Shown piece by piece: positions 1 to 11,526 of a DNA stretch of 64,000 bases (position 1 is the first letter of the stretch; each line of letters begins with the position of its first letter). The DNA lies in NCBI GenBank assembly GCA_010094045.1, contig ML986638.1, positions 194,412 through 258,411 of the forward strand, written 5' to 3'. The notes beneath the pieces are model-generated. The model had not been told where the DNA came from and ran no database searches. It worked only from the letters and a program-made list of their open reading frames with translations. The DNA comes from Lojkania enalia. Its lineage: Eukaryota > Ascomycota > Dothideomycetes > Pleosporales. The translations under genes were made by a program, and so were the position numbers.

Positions 1-108
1 AGGAAACTCGTATCCTCCGAAACGCTATTGTTAACCATTTTGATCATTCCAACCCTGCTTCTAGTCCCCTATGATCATGACGGATAAATAGACGAACCCT
101 ACTTGCCA

Positions 109-1511
109 TCAGACCATATGCTCCCCATACCTGCTTCCAGCAACCGGCCTCCGCTCAATGCTATACCTATGCCCATGCCCGTTTCCCACAATACCATCGT
201 GCATACCGCGTTCATTGACAGAACCACGCATAGCACCTCCAGCACTAGCACCGGCGCCAGTAGCAGCCTGCGCCATGGTACCTCGCGGTCCCTCAGTAGC
301 ATCGAAGGGCGCGCCAGCCCAGGTACTGCCATCATGGGTCCCCCACCCAGCCTTCCGGGTCCACACAGCATCATGGAAGCCGTCAAAAGCGCTACGTCCT
401 GCGCCATAGACAAAGGGAGCATGGCGGAGGAGAGGGATGTGGTTGACTGGCCATCATTAATATCATCGGGTCTTATATAATCGAGTTAATGAGGAAAGGC
501 ATACAGCGGAAGTCCCAGACAGACGCATACACCATGCGATACGCGCTAAACGCCATGATTGTCCCAATGACCGCACCAGCAAGGATATCGTACCAATTAT
601 GATACTCGTCGATCGTGAGCGCGCCGCCAATCAAACACGCACCGAGCACTGGCGCGTACAGCGCAATCAGCTTCCACATAGCGGGGTGGTAGTTTGCGAA
701 TACTTTTAACTTGGCATTAAGGTAGAGGTAGAGGAAGACGAAGCCCGCGAACGCGGCGGTCGTGTGCCCGGACGGCATGGACTCGAGCGAATCGTTGATC
801 TCGGACTTGTCGCCGGTGCAGATGCTGCGGTCGTACATGATCTGGCGAAACCCGTTTCCGGCTCGGGTTTGGGAGGCGTCGGGCTTGCAGACGGCGAGGA
901 AGTGAGGACGGAGACCTTGGCTCTGTTATGGTAATGTAGAAGATGGTGTGTGCGAGCGCATACCGCCAATGAGCCACTTGATGAAGACTTGAAACACCGC
1001 AGCCGTGATCAACGAGTACAAGAGTCCGATGGTCGCATTGTTGACATCCCAGAAGCTCCGGACGCGGACCTGGCAGATCAAGAAAATGACAATAGGCACC
1101 AGAGCCGCGAGGAGAGCAGCTGCCCAGATGGGAATGATCTCGTGGCGAAGCGGGTATGCGAAATCCGGATACACAACCTCGCCGTCCTGGAAGGTAACTG
1201 TTTCAATCATCAGCTTCAGCGGCTTCGTATATTCGAGATTGATGCATACTTGCAAAGCTTCTGCTAGGGGCGGGGTCTGCCATGTAGACGCCCAGACCGA
1301 TTGCTCCCATGACGGCCATGCTCACTATGTCAAATGCTGTTGCCTTTATCCATTGGCCGAACGTGGGCCTAGAGTTCCAAGCTTGGTCTCTACTAGCCGT
1401 AGTCGTGTCGTGGTGACGCCTACTGAAGACTCCCGGTTTATCATGGTGAGCGCCTGTCGCTGTTGTAGTATTGGCGTCAATAGGTGCCGAACGGCGGTTG
1501 AAGAAGCCCAT
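109..1511 (-). CDS. PAP2-family lipid phosphate phosphatase (LPP/DPP1-like), 4 exons
   Basis: Integral membrane phosphatase predicted to remove phosphate from lipid phosphates such as phosphatidate or diacylglycerol pyrophosphate. My model is complement(join(109..446,505..915,964..1197,1250..1511)), 414 residues, with introns of 58, 48 and 52 nt. The start at 1511 (MGFFNRR) is the first Met giving the usual fungal N-terminus; an upstream in-frame Met at 1661 gives a low-complexity extension. Visible motifs are KWLIGGLRP (PAP2 motif 1, built across an intron), SMPSGHTTAAF (motif 2 with the catalytic His) and DEYHNWYD (motif 3, HxxxD). Several hydrophobic segments surround them. The SR pair that begins the textbook motif 3 is absent at the expected spacing (AL instead). 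Exon 4 encodes the conserved FNHIPL continuation and a Gly/Ala-rich hydrophilic tail. Without splicing the frame would stop early at 473. Family assignment is sure; exact substrate is not. Confidence 0.88.
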
Positions 1512-2685
1512 GCTGAAGATAAGGAGACGTGCGGAGCGGGATGGGAGGGTAAGTAGAAAGTTGGGGTGGTTCAAACTAACTGACAGGGAGGTACGACTTG
1601 GACGTTGTTTTAGGGGGGGCAACAAACGGTGGGCCAGAGAGACAATCACTAGGACTGGCACTCCTGTTACTGTTCACTATAGCCTTGCGAAGACGAAACG
1701 AACTTGAAGACTTCAGGAAACAAAATATGGACATTTTCCTACATTGACCTTATATATCACCGCTACGACCAGCAACGCAATTGCTTGATCACAATCACAC
1801 GCCCTTGGTCAACGACATCATTTACGGCGCCAATCCAGTCAAGTGTCAAGCCACAAACAGGCTGGGACCCCAGTCGCCCAATACCACGAATCGTGATATT
1901 GCCTATTTCAAGGAACCGTCGCGGAGTTGGACGGCGATCGCACCAGTTTCGCGGGGCTAGACGTTAAGCCTTGGAAGTTGGCAGGAAAGCTTGGTAAAGC
2001 TTCGTAGGGATGGAAGCCCTCAAAAATGCTGAATGGCAGATGTGGAAATGGTTTCGCATGAGTAGACGTGTGAGTACGATAACTTCTACCTGCAATGGTG
2101 CCCGCAAAGCTGTCAATTCGCTTTAATTTGTTCGGTCTCGATTTTCTACTAGCAATCTGGGATGACGTCAGTCGCAGCGAGCGCCGCCATACCCATCGCC
2201 ACAATAGTCGGATCGTCAATTAGAGGAATGCTCTCTGATGGAGGAGAATTGAGGCACGATAGTGAGATGCAACATATGAGTCCTCGACCTTAAGGTTGGG
2301 ATAATTTTGAAATTGAGGATCCAGATTCTTGAAATCAAGAGTCCTGGGCATGCAAGCAACCCAGCGCATTAACCAGGTAAAACAAGGCAGAAATTGGCCA
2401 AAGCAATGAGCGTAGATTTATTGATATATTGGTTGTAGGTCTCGACGTAGAGCTGGGACTGCATAGTCGAAGAACTTGCCCTCCGAATCGTAGCACACGC
2501 TCCCCGTGAGCCTGGCGTCTCGTTCTCCTTTATTGCTATTTGTAGCGGAGGATTTTTGCAGCACTCCGTAGGCCATGTGAGCCGAAGCTGGCGGGTTTTG
2601 AGGGGCATATATGCTGAAATATTATTGCGAGGCTTGCACATACCTCTTCAGAGATCACTGTGTTGCCATAAAGACCCTCGTTTCT
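1512..2685. other. intergenic region, no supported gene
   Basis: This 1.17 kb stretch separates two minus-strand genes and so holds the lipid phosphatase promoter and the VPS22 3' end. Short open frames on both strands show no recognisable domain, no compelling splice continuation and no low-complexity signature of a real protein. I see nothing else in it. Confidence 0.6.
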
Positions 2686-3483
2686 TCATCCATTTGTAGT
2701 ACCGGCCCCGCTTATGAAGGCTGGGCTCCAATATTCATTTTCGCCAGCTTGCGTGTCTACCCAGACCAGGGAATCGGCCATCAGATCGTCGATGACCGCT
2801 ACGGCTCTCGCGCGTTCCCATGAGAGGTTCAGTTGGAGCATTGACACCGTCACATATCCCAGTACTTGCATAGCTTCTAGCACTGTACTCTGATCTGTGT
2901 TCAGCTCTTTCGGCACACTCCGTATTAGAATCCTATGTCCTAGCTTCATGATTGTGAAGCATGAGCCAAGCGGGGATAGCGAGTCTACAGCCCGCGTAAT
3001 GTCATCGTCCGACACTTGCATTCCTCCCCCAATTCCTCTCCCTCGCTCAATGCGCTTTCGAATCTCAGCGACGGATATTAATCCGCCGTTCTCGGAACGC
3101 GTAGCGCGACACTCTTCAACGATGAGCACGCCCAGATTGAAGTAGAAGTCGTTTACGCTCCCACCCAGCAACTGCGCCCATATGCTCTGTCCCTCTTCCT
3201 TCTTGCTATCCTTGTCCTCTTTATGATGCGAAGAAGCGAGAAAATCTACGCCTATGGCGCTGCACATGCGCGCAAACTCGGCCCGGAACGCCGGGTTTGC
3301 GCGTATGTCCTTGGAATGTGTGATGGCGAAATTGTGGAGGAGGGATTGGAAGACGGAGAGCTGGGTGCTGAGAGACTGCGCCTGCTGCGAACGTAGCGAC
3401 GCGCCATGGGAGGCGTATTGCGAAGAGGATATTCGCGAAGTGGTCAGGGACGAAAGGCCGGGAGTGCGGCGCGTGCGGTCCAT
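2686..3483 (-). CDS. VPS22: ESCRT-II subunit Vps22/Snf8 (EAP30)
   Basis: Subunit of the endosomal ESCRT-II complex (Vps22-Vps25-Vps36), which sorts ubiquitinated membrane proteins into multivesicular bodies at the endosome surface. A single uninterrupted exon encodes 265 residues, the usual length for the family. The N-terminal third carries the family pattern SxxxYxxHGAxLR, followed by LSTQLSVFQSLLHNFAxxHSKDIRxNPxFRxEFARMC, typical of the Snf8 helical hairpin. The remainder fits the two winged-helix domains, including the FYFNLGVLIVEEC and LGxxLIRSVPxELNxDQ blocks. The C-terminus ends in a short Gly/Thr-rich tail. The start codon at 3483 gives the expected N-terminus. It is divergent from AAR2, with about 700 bp between the start codons. 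Confidence 0.95.
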   Translation of the reverse strand: MDRTRRTPGLSSLTTSRISSSQYASHGASLRSQQAQSLSTQLSVFQSLLHNFAITHSKDIRANPAFRAEFARMCSAIGVDFLASSHHKEDKDSKKEEGQSIWAQLLGGSVNDFYFNLGVLIVEECRATRSENGGLISVAEIRKRIERGRGIGGGMQVSDDDITRAVDSLSPLGSCFTIMKLGHRILIRSVPKELNTDQSTVLEAMQVLGYVTVSMLQLNLSWERARAVAVIDDLMADSLVWVDTQAGENEYWSPAFISGAGTTNG

Positions 3484-4181
3484 GACGCGGGATGGCTATG
3501 ATGCGAACGCGAATCGGAGTGGACTCTCAAAGCTTCCCAAGCTGAGTCCAGAACGAACAAAGACAAGTCTAATTCTTTTCCCGTAGGCTAGGGGACTATC
3601 GCGCTCGGCAGCCTTCGTTCAGCCCAGGCTTCGTCCGGATATCTTCGGTGGGGAGGGATTCGGGAGCGTTAAATGGCATAAGCTGGGGAAATAGAGAGCC
3701 GCAAGTGTCACGATGCAGTTCTTTGGCGATAAATGAATTTAAAACACGGCTTAAAGAAGCACTTGAGCTGAACGTCGGTATTCGACTTACAACAGGGGTG
3801 AATGAACGAATGTCGGAAGAGGAAGCAGACTGCCCGCTCTGTATCACGGGGCTTGGATCTATCGGGAGCAGGCGGCGCCACCGGTCGGACCGCCTCCAGC
3901 GGCTTCTCTCCACCAGAGCGATAGCTGGTCCCAGCGGCGATGGATCCGGAGCCTGTCCGAGACGGGCGGGGCCCTTAGAAGTAGCCTCACGGCGCCAGAA
4001 CTTCGCCAGCCCCCTCCGTCACAAATTCACAAGACACCGAAACTGCCCCACCGCTCCCCGATCCCGTGAAATTGCTGGCTGTTCCGATGAAGATTTTCCT
4101 GTTAACACTAGCTCCCGCCCGTGCCCGCTATCCACCATTCTCCGCCATACGTTCTTCGAGAGACTATTCCATGTTCCCGCC
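3484..4181. other. divergent promoter region between VPS22 and AAR2
   Basis: These 698 bp carry the promoters and leaders of two divergently transcribed genes. The AAR2 reading frame stays open upstream to 3648, but the extra residues are basic, low in similarity to AAR2 and begin far before the conserved N-terminus. I therefore treat them as leader. Confidence 0.6.
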
Positions 4182-5489
4182 ATGGATCCCGCTTCTCATA
4201 CGCATTGCGTGCTGTTACTAGATTTACCTCCATCAGCTCTCGGCGGTATCGACCTGCTTTCCTTTTCAACCACTCCCCGATTCCGCGGAATCAAGAACCT
4301 TCCTCCCGGACTGCATTTCGTCTTTGCCGCCAGCGATGCTTCGCTCTCCGTTCGCCACGGGGCGTGGTTCTACGTCACGCCGGGCGCTGGGCCACCGCAA
4401 GTATTCATCAAGAAATGGGATGCAGCAACTGAGGAACTTGTGGGAGAGACTTCGCAAACTGCAGTCATGCGATGGCGAGCAAACCTCGGCAGCATTTGGA
4501 AGGACGGACTGACGCCCTACCGACAAATAGTTCAATCAACAGATGACGATAAGGAATATGATGTAGTCGAGGAATCTACAGATTGGAGTCGATTAACCTC
4601 GGGGATCGGCCCAACCATGCTGTCACGAATCACTGGGTTGAACCCCGATCACTGGAGTCTCACATCTGCTTCATCGGCCGCACAGGATCTAGAACATATC
4701 CCGGGCCTTGAAAGCAGCAACAGTGTTATCCACCCTGAGAAGGAACTTCACTTTTTACCAATCAATCTGAAGCAGACATGGAGGGAAGGAGCGACTGGGC
4801 GAGAACGAACGGAAGCCGCACAAGATCGGTCATGGTTTCTTGGAGACCTTATTGACAAGCATTGCAAGGGGAGAGATGTTCGAGCTCGTGAATCCGAAAT
4901 CCTTGGAGAGCTGCAGTTTGCTTTCCTCATGGTCCTGACGCTGAACAATAATTCCTGCCTGGAGCAATGGAAGCGGTTGTTGAGGCTGCTGTTCACATGT
5001 CGACAGGCGGTTCAACAGCGTCCTCACTTGTTCACTGAACTACTAAGGACCTTGAAACTGCAATTGAGCCACTGTGCGGATATGGAGGCAGGCATGTTCG
5101 ACCTGAACGAACAGGGTGGAGGCTTCTTGAAACCGCTCCTTCGAAAGTTTCGCAAAGGCCTCGACGACCTTGATGGAAAATGGAAGATGGACATTGTGGA
5201 TGAATTTGACGATCTTCAGGATTACTTGCGGGAACAGTATGGATGGGAATTGGACGATTCGTTTGTAAAACACGGAATGCTTCAATTGGAGGATGGTGAG
5301 CAAGTAGAAATGGATGTCAATAGTGCAGATGAGGACGATGAGACAGGCGAATATGCTCCGACCATTGTTGAGCTTACACCATCACAAATGCGGGAATTGG
5401 GGCGAAATGGTATCAATCATACATCCGATAACGAAATGGCTGAGGATGAAGAGGACGTAGGCCTTGAGGATATGGATACGCGATACTGA
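4182..5489 (+). CDS. AAR2: AAR2 family U5 snRNP assembly factor
   Basis: AAR2 binds the spliceosomal protein Prp8 in the cytoplasm during U5 snRNP maturation and is later replaced by Brr2. The model is one exon encoding 435 residues. The start at 4182 has a good context (cgccATGg) and gives the N-terminal beta-rich domain beginning with a short hydrophobic strand (VLLLDLPP), then IDLLSFSTTPRFRGIKNLPPGLHFVFAAS, the hallmark block of the family. The helical C-terminal domain follows from about residue 210 (FLMVLTLNNNSCLEQWKRLL). The last 60 residues are acidic (runs of DEDDE and EDEEDV), as is common in fungal AAR2. An in-frame upstream extension to 3648 exists but lacks family similarity. Confidence 0.93.
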   Translation: MDPASHTHCVLLLDLPPSALGGIDLLSFSTTPRFRGIKNLPPGLHFVFAASDASLSVRHGAWFYVTPGAGPPQVFIKKWDAATEELVGETSQTAVMRWRANLGSIWKDGLTPYRQIVQSTDDDKEYDVVEESTDWSRLTSGIGPTMLSRITGLNPDHWSLTSASSAAQDLEHIPGLESSNSVIHPEKELHFLPINLKQTWREGATGRERTEAAQDRSWFLGDLIDKHCKGRDVRARESEILGELQFAFLMVLTLNNNSCLEQWKRLLRLLFTCRQAVQQRPHLFTELLRTLKLQLSHCADMEAGMFDLNEQGGGFLKPLLRKFRKGLDDLDGKWKMDIVDEFDDLQDYLREQYGWELDDSFVKHGMLQLEDGEQVEMDVNSADEDDETGEYAPTIVELTPSQMRELGRNGINHTSDNEMAEDEEDVGLEDMDTRY

Positions 5490-7017
5490 AACTAGGGGTA
5501 CGGCGCTTTCACTCACTGGAGTCGAACTTTGCACCTGCTAGCAAAGTGTCATCATCTTATCGTCTCATCAAGGAGGTTGGGACAATAGTATGTGCATTTC
5601 GGTGAATCGGATTGGGCATCGAGCGTACTCGGACGTTCCGTCAAGCAATTCCGGACCCCTACCATTGACCGTTTCATGGCACTCGCATTGGCCGAATATC
5701 TAGGAGCAAAGCCGCTGAGTCCAGGCCTTGGTTGCCGACCGATTCGGAATACAGCTCGTTAAAAGAAAGGGAATGTTCTTGAAAGCACTTCAAGCATAGG
5801 GGCCGGGCCCATATGAAGCCTTGAAGAGATTTAGTGTAAACCGTTAACCAAGATCCTAGCGTTTGGCAAGCAAAAAATAGAAAAAGGTGGGACGCCAGGA
5901 CAAGGTCAAAAGTAGGGGAAACACTAGAAAAGCCTACCGGCGTGTCAAACTTCCCTGAAATCGGCCCCTCTAACACAAGTTTTAACTCTTCTTTTGCTGA
6001 TCCGTAAGGCCACCAACACGGCCTTACAACAGCATCCAAAGTATGCATATGACTTCATCGGGCTATCTGCTCGCAACGTGATGTTTCAAGAAGTTGTGAG
6101 TGGCGAACGTGGCGACGTTTCATGCGTGCGTCGAAACTTAGCATTAGCATCGATAGCATCCGACAGTGAGGACGAAACTACAGCCCCCAAATACCAGCAT
6201 TGCGGCTAAGCCCTTAACAGAGCCCGTAGTTTGAACTCACTTTGCCCTGTACACGCTACTCCTCCGGTTCCCCCTCGCATCCGTAATGTATCAAACTCAG
6301 TGCTATAGAGGGGATGCTGAAGCGGCGAAGGCTGGTTCATGTGCGACGTCACAAGCCTGATCATTGGTTCTGGGACCGTGAATACGATTGAGCCGTGCGA
6401 AGGAGCATGGGGCATTTGAAGGCTTTTGCAAGGCTTGATATCTGCTTGGCTGATGAGAGAATGCTCGATGCTGGACTGTGCTCGCTTCAAGGACCAAGAC
6501 CGCAACAGCAAATGATCTGCTCCACGCGTCTGCGGTTGTGAATAAGAAGCCCGGGAATGCGCTCATTGCCACTTCTTTCGTGTGCCCAGATTTCACCTTG
6601 GAATTCCGTATAGACGTTTGCAGAGGTTTCTTTAACGACCTTTGTCTTTTGACTGTTTACCTCCAACATCTATGAATCCAATAACACCTTTACGGAGAGA
6701 AACTTAGCCAAATTAATCAAGATGGAAAAACAAGGCGGTAAGTACCTTCTCCTGTTTAGGTGTTGTTGCACCTCTACCATTTCCGCGTGGGTTTAACGAG
6801 CTGAGCGCGCCGCAACCACTCATTGTCGCGCTCGTATGCCACAAAACGCATGTTCGCGCGCCTCACCCGCAATACGAAAACGAAGTGGCTTGATGTAGCT
6901 TCGCGCAGTAGCATCGCAATCGCAAATCCCATATATATTTTAACTACAAGATTAAGATTAGAAGAAAAGAAAAATATTCTAGAGCAATAGCGCTAATATG
7001 TGAATTGAATAGTACCA
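5490..7017. other. intergenic region, no supported gene
   Basis: This 1.5 kb lies between AAR2 and the LITAF gene, both on the plus strand. It contains only short open frames on both strands (for example 5674..6048 minus and 6206..6511 minus) with no domain that I recognise. The segment 6895-7017 becomes AT-rich just ahead of the LITAF start, as expected for a promoter or leader. Confidence 0.55.
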
Positions 7018-7771
7018 ATGAACCAATACCCTATCCCCGACCCAGTAACCGGGCAACAACCACCCGTCTATCACTCCGACCCAAATCATCAGCAATATCA
7101 ACAGACCCAAATGTACAGCCATCCGCAGCAAGAAGGCCAGTCCGCTTACGGCGGCTCGCCACCACCCCAGGGCATGTACGGACAGCCGCTGCAACAGCAA
7201 CCCATGCAGATGAGTGCACAAAACGGGCAGTATGGACAGGGTGGGCAACCCGGCATGCCGCCACAGCAGAGCGGAGGACACGCGTACCAGAATGTGACGC
7301 CGCTAGGCGGGCTGAATAGGTCGCCGGCACCGGTAGATTGTCCGGCGTGTGGGCAGAGGGCATTGACGACTACGCATTTGGAGACGGGGAACACGACGCA
7401 GTGAGTATATTCCATTCCTCTACTGAATCCATCCACTTCGTCCCCAATTCTATTCAATTTCCCATTTTCAAAACGGATGTGAAAACTCTATTAAGACACA
7501 AGATTGGCTTCTCTTTTTGAAGACGAAAAAAGGATATAGGAATGGAGGCGCCCTATTTATCCACTCTCGAGTTTATTTTTGTCTTGTTGGATCGAAGCTG
7601 ATGTCGAGAAACAGTGCATGGGCCCTCATCGTCTGCTGCCTCACCTGCCTAGGCTGCATCCCTTACCTCATGAGCTCGCTCAAGGACGTCCAGCACAGGT
7701 GCTCCAAGTGCGGCGTCCTGCTCGCGACATGGCATCGCTCCGGCAGCGCAAACGTGCATATTCATTCTTAG
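7018..7771 (+). CDS. LITAF/SIMPLE-like zinc-domain membrane protein, 2 exons
   Basis: A small peripheral membrane protein with a C-terminal LITAF domain, a zinc-binding fold found on endosomal and lysosomal membranes. The model is join(7018..7400,7615..7771), 179 residues. Residues 1-100 are rich in Pro, Gln, Gly and Tyr. The LITAF domain follows: CPACG at 108-112, a hydrophobic membrane-contact stretch at about 131-147 (ALIVCCLTCLGCIPYLM) and the second metal knuckle CSKCG at 157-161, then the LLATWHRSG end block. The intron joins NTT to HAWAL exactly where the domain requires continuity, which supports both splice sites. It is 214 nt, about four times longer than the other introns in this window. 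A substrate or partner cannot be named from sequence. Confidence 0.88.
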
Positions 7772-8794
7772 ACAAAACCCCATCATCTCCCACGATATTG
7801 GCACGGATGAGAGATCTGGGGGCTAGAGATATTTGTGGGCCGACGACTTTCTGAATGGCTCGTGTGACGTGTACGATTTTATCGTGTTGGCGGGGAGCGA
7901 ATTGTGGATGAATGGAGCGAGATGCATGGTACCACGGGGTTTTGGTTTTGGTTTTGGTTCTTAGTCTGCTTTGTTCCACGACGCTGTGTTATACTATTTT
8001 ATCATTAAGCTCTCTTTACCTGGGCTTAGCTTGTGTCTACTGGAGGGTTGGGAATATTTTGATACGAATGGATTCCGGCGATCGTACGGAGTTGAGGGAG
8101 GGCTAGAACAACCTGTCCAATGCGCCGAAATAGAAAAATAGAAATAGAAACCGACATGAACTTTCCGTAACCCAATTTTCTCAGAAACGCACACATTCAC
8201 AACAATTGCAATGTCAACGCAAAACCCCTCAATTCCCCCGCACAAACTACTGCGCTCGTGACTTAAGCGCGGCTCTCGTCTCGAGACGCAACATCCTCAA
8301 GAATCATAAGCCTCAAAAGTCTTAACTACTTTGGCCCCCTCCGCCAAACCTCCATGCCGCAGCAGAATCTTCCAAATCGAGTAATCGTTTCGTCAAAACA
8401 TGTACTCACCCGGCCTTCGGAAAAACATGCATGCATGTACAACCGGAACATGGAAATGAAACGCTGACTTCAGCGATATGGTATTCTCTAAACGCGGTAA
8501 CTGTAGAGCAAGATATAAGGGAGTGTACCACATGTGATGGTGTGTGGGGGAGGGGGTGGGGGCGCATACAGCAGCAAAATGGAAATTTCTCCGTCTTATT
8601 CAAACTGAAGCGTTAGAAATGGGGGCCAAATGTATCCAATATTCATCTTCATGCATGCATATACTTTTTCTTCACTCCGTCTACCGAACCATGCATGCCG
8701 CCTTCCATTAAGCCCCGTTACTATCACATTCGAGAACCCAGATGCCTCCCAAGAAATTCTAACAGAACATGAGGGTAAGTAGATACTCTAGAAA
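7772..8794. other. convergent 3' region between LITAF gene and eIF3c
   Basis: About 1 kb between two gene ends. It contains a short tandem repeat of TTTTGG (three units near 7940-7957) and several CATGCATG-type palindromic words near 8429 and 8650. No coding potential is convincing. It presumably holds both polyadenylation regions. Confidence 0.55.
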
Positions 8795-11526
8795 TCAAGC
8801 CTGAATGGCCCTTCCCAGCGCCCCACCCGTAAACTGCTGATTTCGACCACCGCCCGCCCTACCCGGTCCGCGGGGTCCACCTCCCCTTCCACGTCCTCCC
8901 CTTCCACCTCGGCCGCCCTGGCCGCCCTGCCTCTCAAACGCGTTCGCCATGCCCTGCGTCCGCTGTTCGAGTGTTTTCTCATTCGACTCGATAAGCCCAG
9001 ACGCCTTGTCGCTGAGGGTTAGAGCCAAACTTTGCAGTCTAGAAAGTTCAACGCCCTTTCTGAATATGATGGCCGCGTTGACCTGGTCGAGAGCCGCAGC
9101 AAGCTCTTCGTGGGATATCATCTTGGATACTACGGCCGAGACCTTGCGTTCGGGGAGCTCGAACATGGAAGCCAAGGTTGAGATGGCGAGTGTGTCGTAG
9201 AAGGGTGCATACGTGAAGAGGTAGGTCCGTAGACCCTCCTCTTGAATCTGCGCAGAGAGCATCTCCTTGATCTTGGCCGAGTTGGCTATTAGGTCCCAGA
9301 TCTTGATCGAGTTTATGAACTCGGCTGCTTTCTTCCACTCGCCCGCTGATAGTGCCTTCGACGCTTGCATGACGTGGTCGCGAGTGTTCTCCGGTGGTCC
9401 GGTGAAGATCTGGCGCTCATGGTACTCTAAGAGACGGCGGTATGTCTTGCTGATGACTCGCTTCTTGATATCGGGCGAGGAGCCAACCTGCGCGAGAAGA
9501 GGAATCTCAAGCAGCATGGAGCAGGTGAGGTACACGCACTCGAGAAGCTCAAGATTGATGTGCATATGAAATGGAAGCTGTCGCTGGCGCTCTAGCCGCT
9601 CCTGTTCGGGAGAGATTTGCGAGAATCGTTGCATCTGGAGACCTTGAGCGAGAAGCTCCTTCTGCCTATTGCTACCGCATATTTCCTGGAGGGAGGTTTG
9701 TGCCTCATACACGAGACCTGCTCGGAACGCACAGAGGCCGACCTGTACCAGAGCACGGTTAAAGAGGATTTGGGTATTGACGTCAAAGTTGCTAATTGTC
9801 TCTTGCAAATGGGACATGAGTAGCATGTCACGGGCCTTGTAATACTGGTCGTGTAGAGCGAAGAAGTAGACCTGACAGAGCATTGCCCGTGCCCGAATAA
9901 TACCTTCGCTGTGTTGGAAGAGGTATGTGCAAAGAGTTTGGACGAGAGAGGTGGTGTCGCTGGAGCGGGAGCGGGGTGTGATATCGGAGTCAAGGTTAGA
10001 TGGGAGTTCTTTCCAAGTGTTGGACTCAAGGATGGTGACGACTTGGGAAGGCTATATCAATTAGAACCACAACTCGCTTTGATTGGATGTGATGCCATAC
10101 CTTGAAATATACGTGCTCCAGCCGCCGCATGACCACACGGTTGAGGCTGTCCTGCGATTGGTCGAGCTTGAGGTTCTTCCTCAAGGCCTCCATGTAGACT
10201 AAGGTGCGGACTAGGTTAATGTATAACGACGTTTCATCAGTCAGCCGCTCAACATATTCTGCGGTATGCGGGTCAATGTGTTGGAGAGAACGAGTGAGCT
10301 CGTCATCCAGCCTTTCAACAAACGAGACAACACTGCCAGGTATGCGGAAGACTTCGCCGGGGGTGATCGTGGGTAGCTTCTCATCGTCTTCCCATTCCTC
10401 AGCATTCTCGATGACAACAATGTCCTTATTGCCTTCGAGGATCTGAAGTAGTTTGGTAAATTCCTGCTCAGCCCTACGCGTGTGTTAGTAAGTGTTTGCA
10501 TGAAAGCCAGACCGTAGTCCACGTACAGCTTCCACTGCTCCTGCGCCATCTGATTACCTGTGCCGGACGTCAAGTCAAACCTAGTTGAAATGAGTGTTAG
10601 TAGCACCCGGATACGCTGGTAGTCGCTAATGGAGACATCAAACAGCTTCTCTAACGTCCGAATATGCTCCAACCGGTCCGTGTTCTTCCTTCCTCTCTGC
10701 TCGACAATAGACCTCAAATGCTTGAGAATGCTCTCAGGCGTATATTGCACCGCCCTACCACTTCGGTCAACCATGGTGAAGCCCTCATCGTCGGGGGCAG
10801 CGATAGCTTCCCCAGGATCGATGATGGTGCGCTTGGGCTTCTTCGGAGCAGCAGCGGCTTCATCGACGATATCCTCTCGCATAAATCCTTCTTTGTCCTC
10901 CCGGTACGCATCAATGTCCTTTTGATATTCTTTGTTATTCTTCCTGATGCGCTGACGAACGGCATTGAGGCCACGGGTATTGATGGCGTTCATTTTCTTG
11001 GGGGTAACCTTTTGCTTCTCAATGGTCTCGAGCATGACTGTCTCTAGGTCCGCAACAGCTTTAATATACAGCTTGGGAACCCTTCCATCGTTTTGCTTGA
11101 TCAGGGCCGGGACCTGGCGGTTCAACTTGTCGTACTCTACGGAATTGTCAGCCCTCTGCCCCGCTTCAAAGTATCTTCGGCGTGTGGAATGCCACTACAC
11201 ATACCCGTCGATATGACTGCCCAGTCATTAATCTTCTCAGCATTCTCGATAAGGCGGATGGTGCCTTCCAGCTCATCATAGCGCTTGTCTTTGCCGCTCT
11301 TCAACTGCTTCACGCGGTCCTCGTCGTCGCTCTCCTCTGATTCACTAACATCCCTCAAAAAACGAGCGGCGCCCACTTCATCGCCGCTTGATTCTTCGTC
11401 TTCTTCTTCGGACTCCTCCTCAGATTCCTCCTCGGATTCTTCTTCAGACTCTTCCTCCTCGCTGTAGAGCTCTTCCTCACTTGACTCCTCGCTGGAGCTG
11501 TCGCTGGCTGTGAAGAATCGGGACAT
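8795..11526 (-). CDS. NIP1: Translation initiation factor eIF3 subunit c, 4 exons
   Basis: Core subunit of the eIF3 complex, which binds the 40S ribosome and recruits eIF1 and eIF5 in translation initiation. The model is complement(join(8795..10051,10101..10473,10527..11136,11205..11526)), 853 residues, normal for the family, with introns of 49, 53 and 68 nt. The N-terminus MSRFF is followed by a Ser/Glu-rich acidic run (about residues 8-45), typical of eIF3c. The eIF3c N-terminal domain follows ([10 protein letters not shown], restored across intron 1, and [19 protein letters not shown], restored across intron 2). A PCI/winged-helix domain lies near the C-terminus ([17 protein letters not shown] block and [12 protein letters not shown]). 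The tail is an RGG-rich stretch ending [15 protein letters not shown], as in other fungi. The gene is convergent with the LITAF gene. Confidence 0.96.

Noticed and set aside
3648..4181. 178-codon N-terminal extension of AAR2
   Set aside because: The extension has no similarity to AAR2, while the internal Met at 4182 has good context and begins the conserved domain. It also overlaps the divergent VPS22 promoter.
5505..5560. Possible tRNA gene on the minus strand (a B-box-like GTTCGACTCC word)
   Set aside because: The bases either side of the candidate T-loop do not pair, and no A box or acceptor stem is present.
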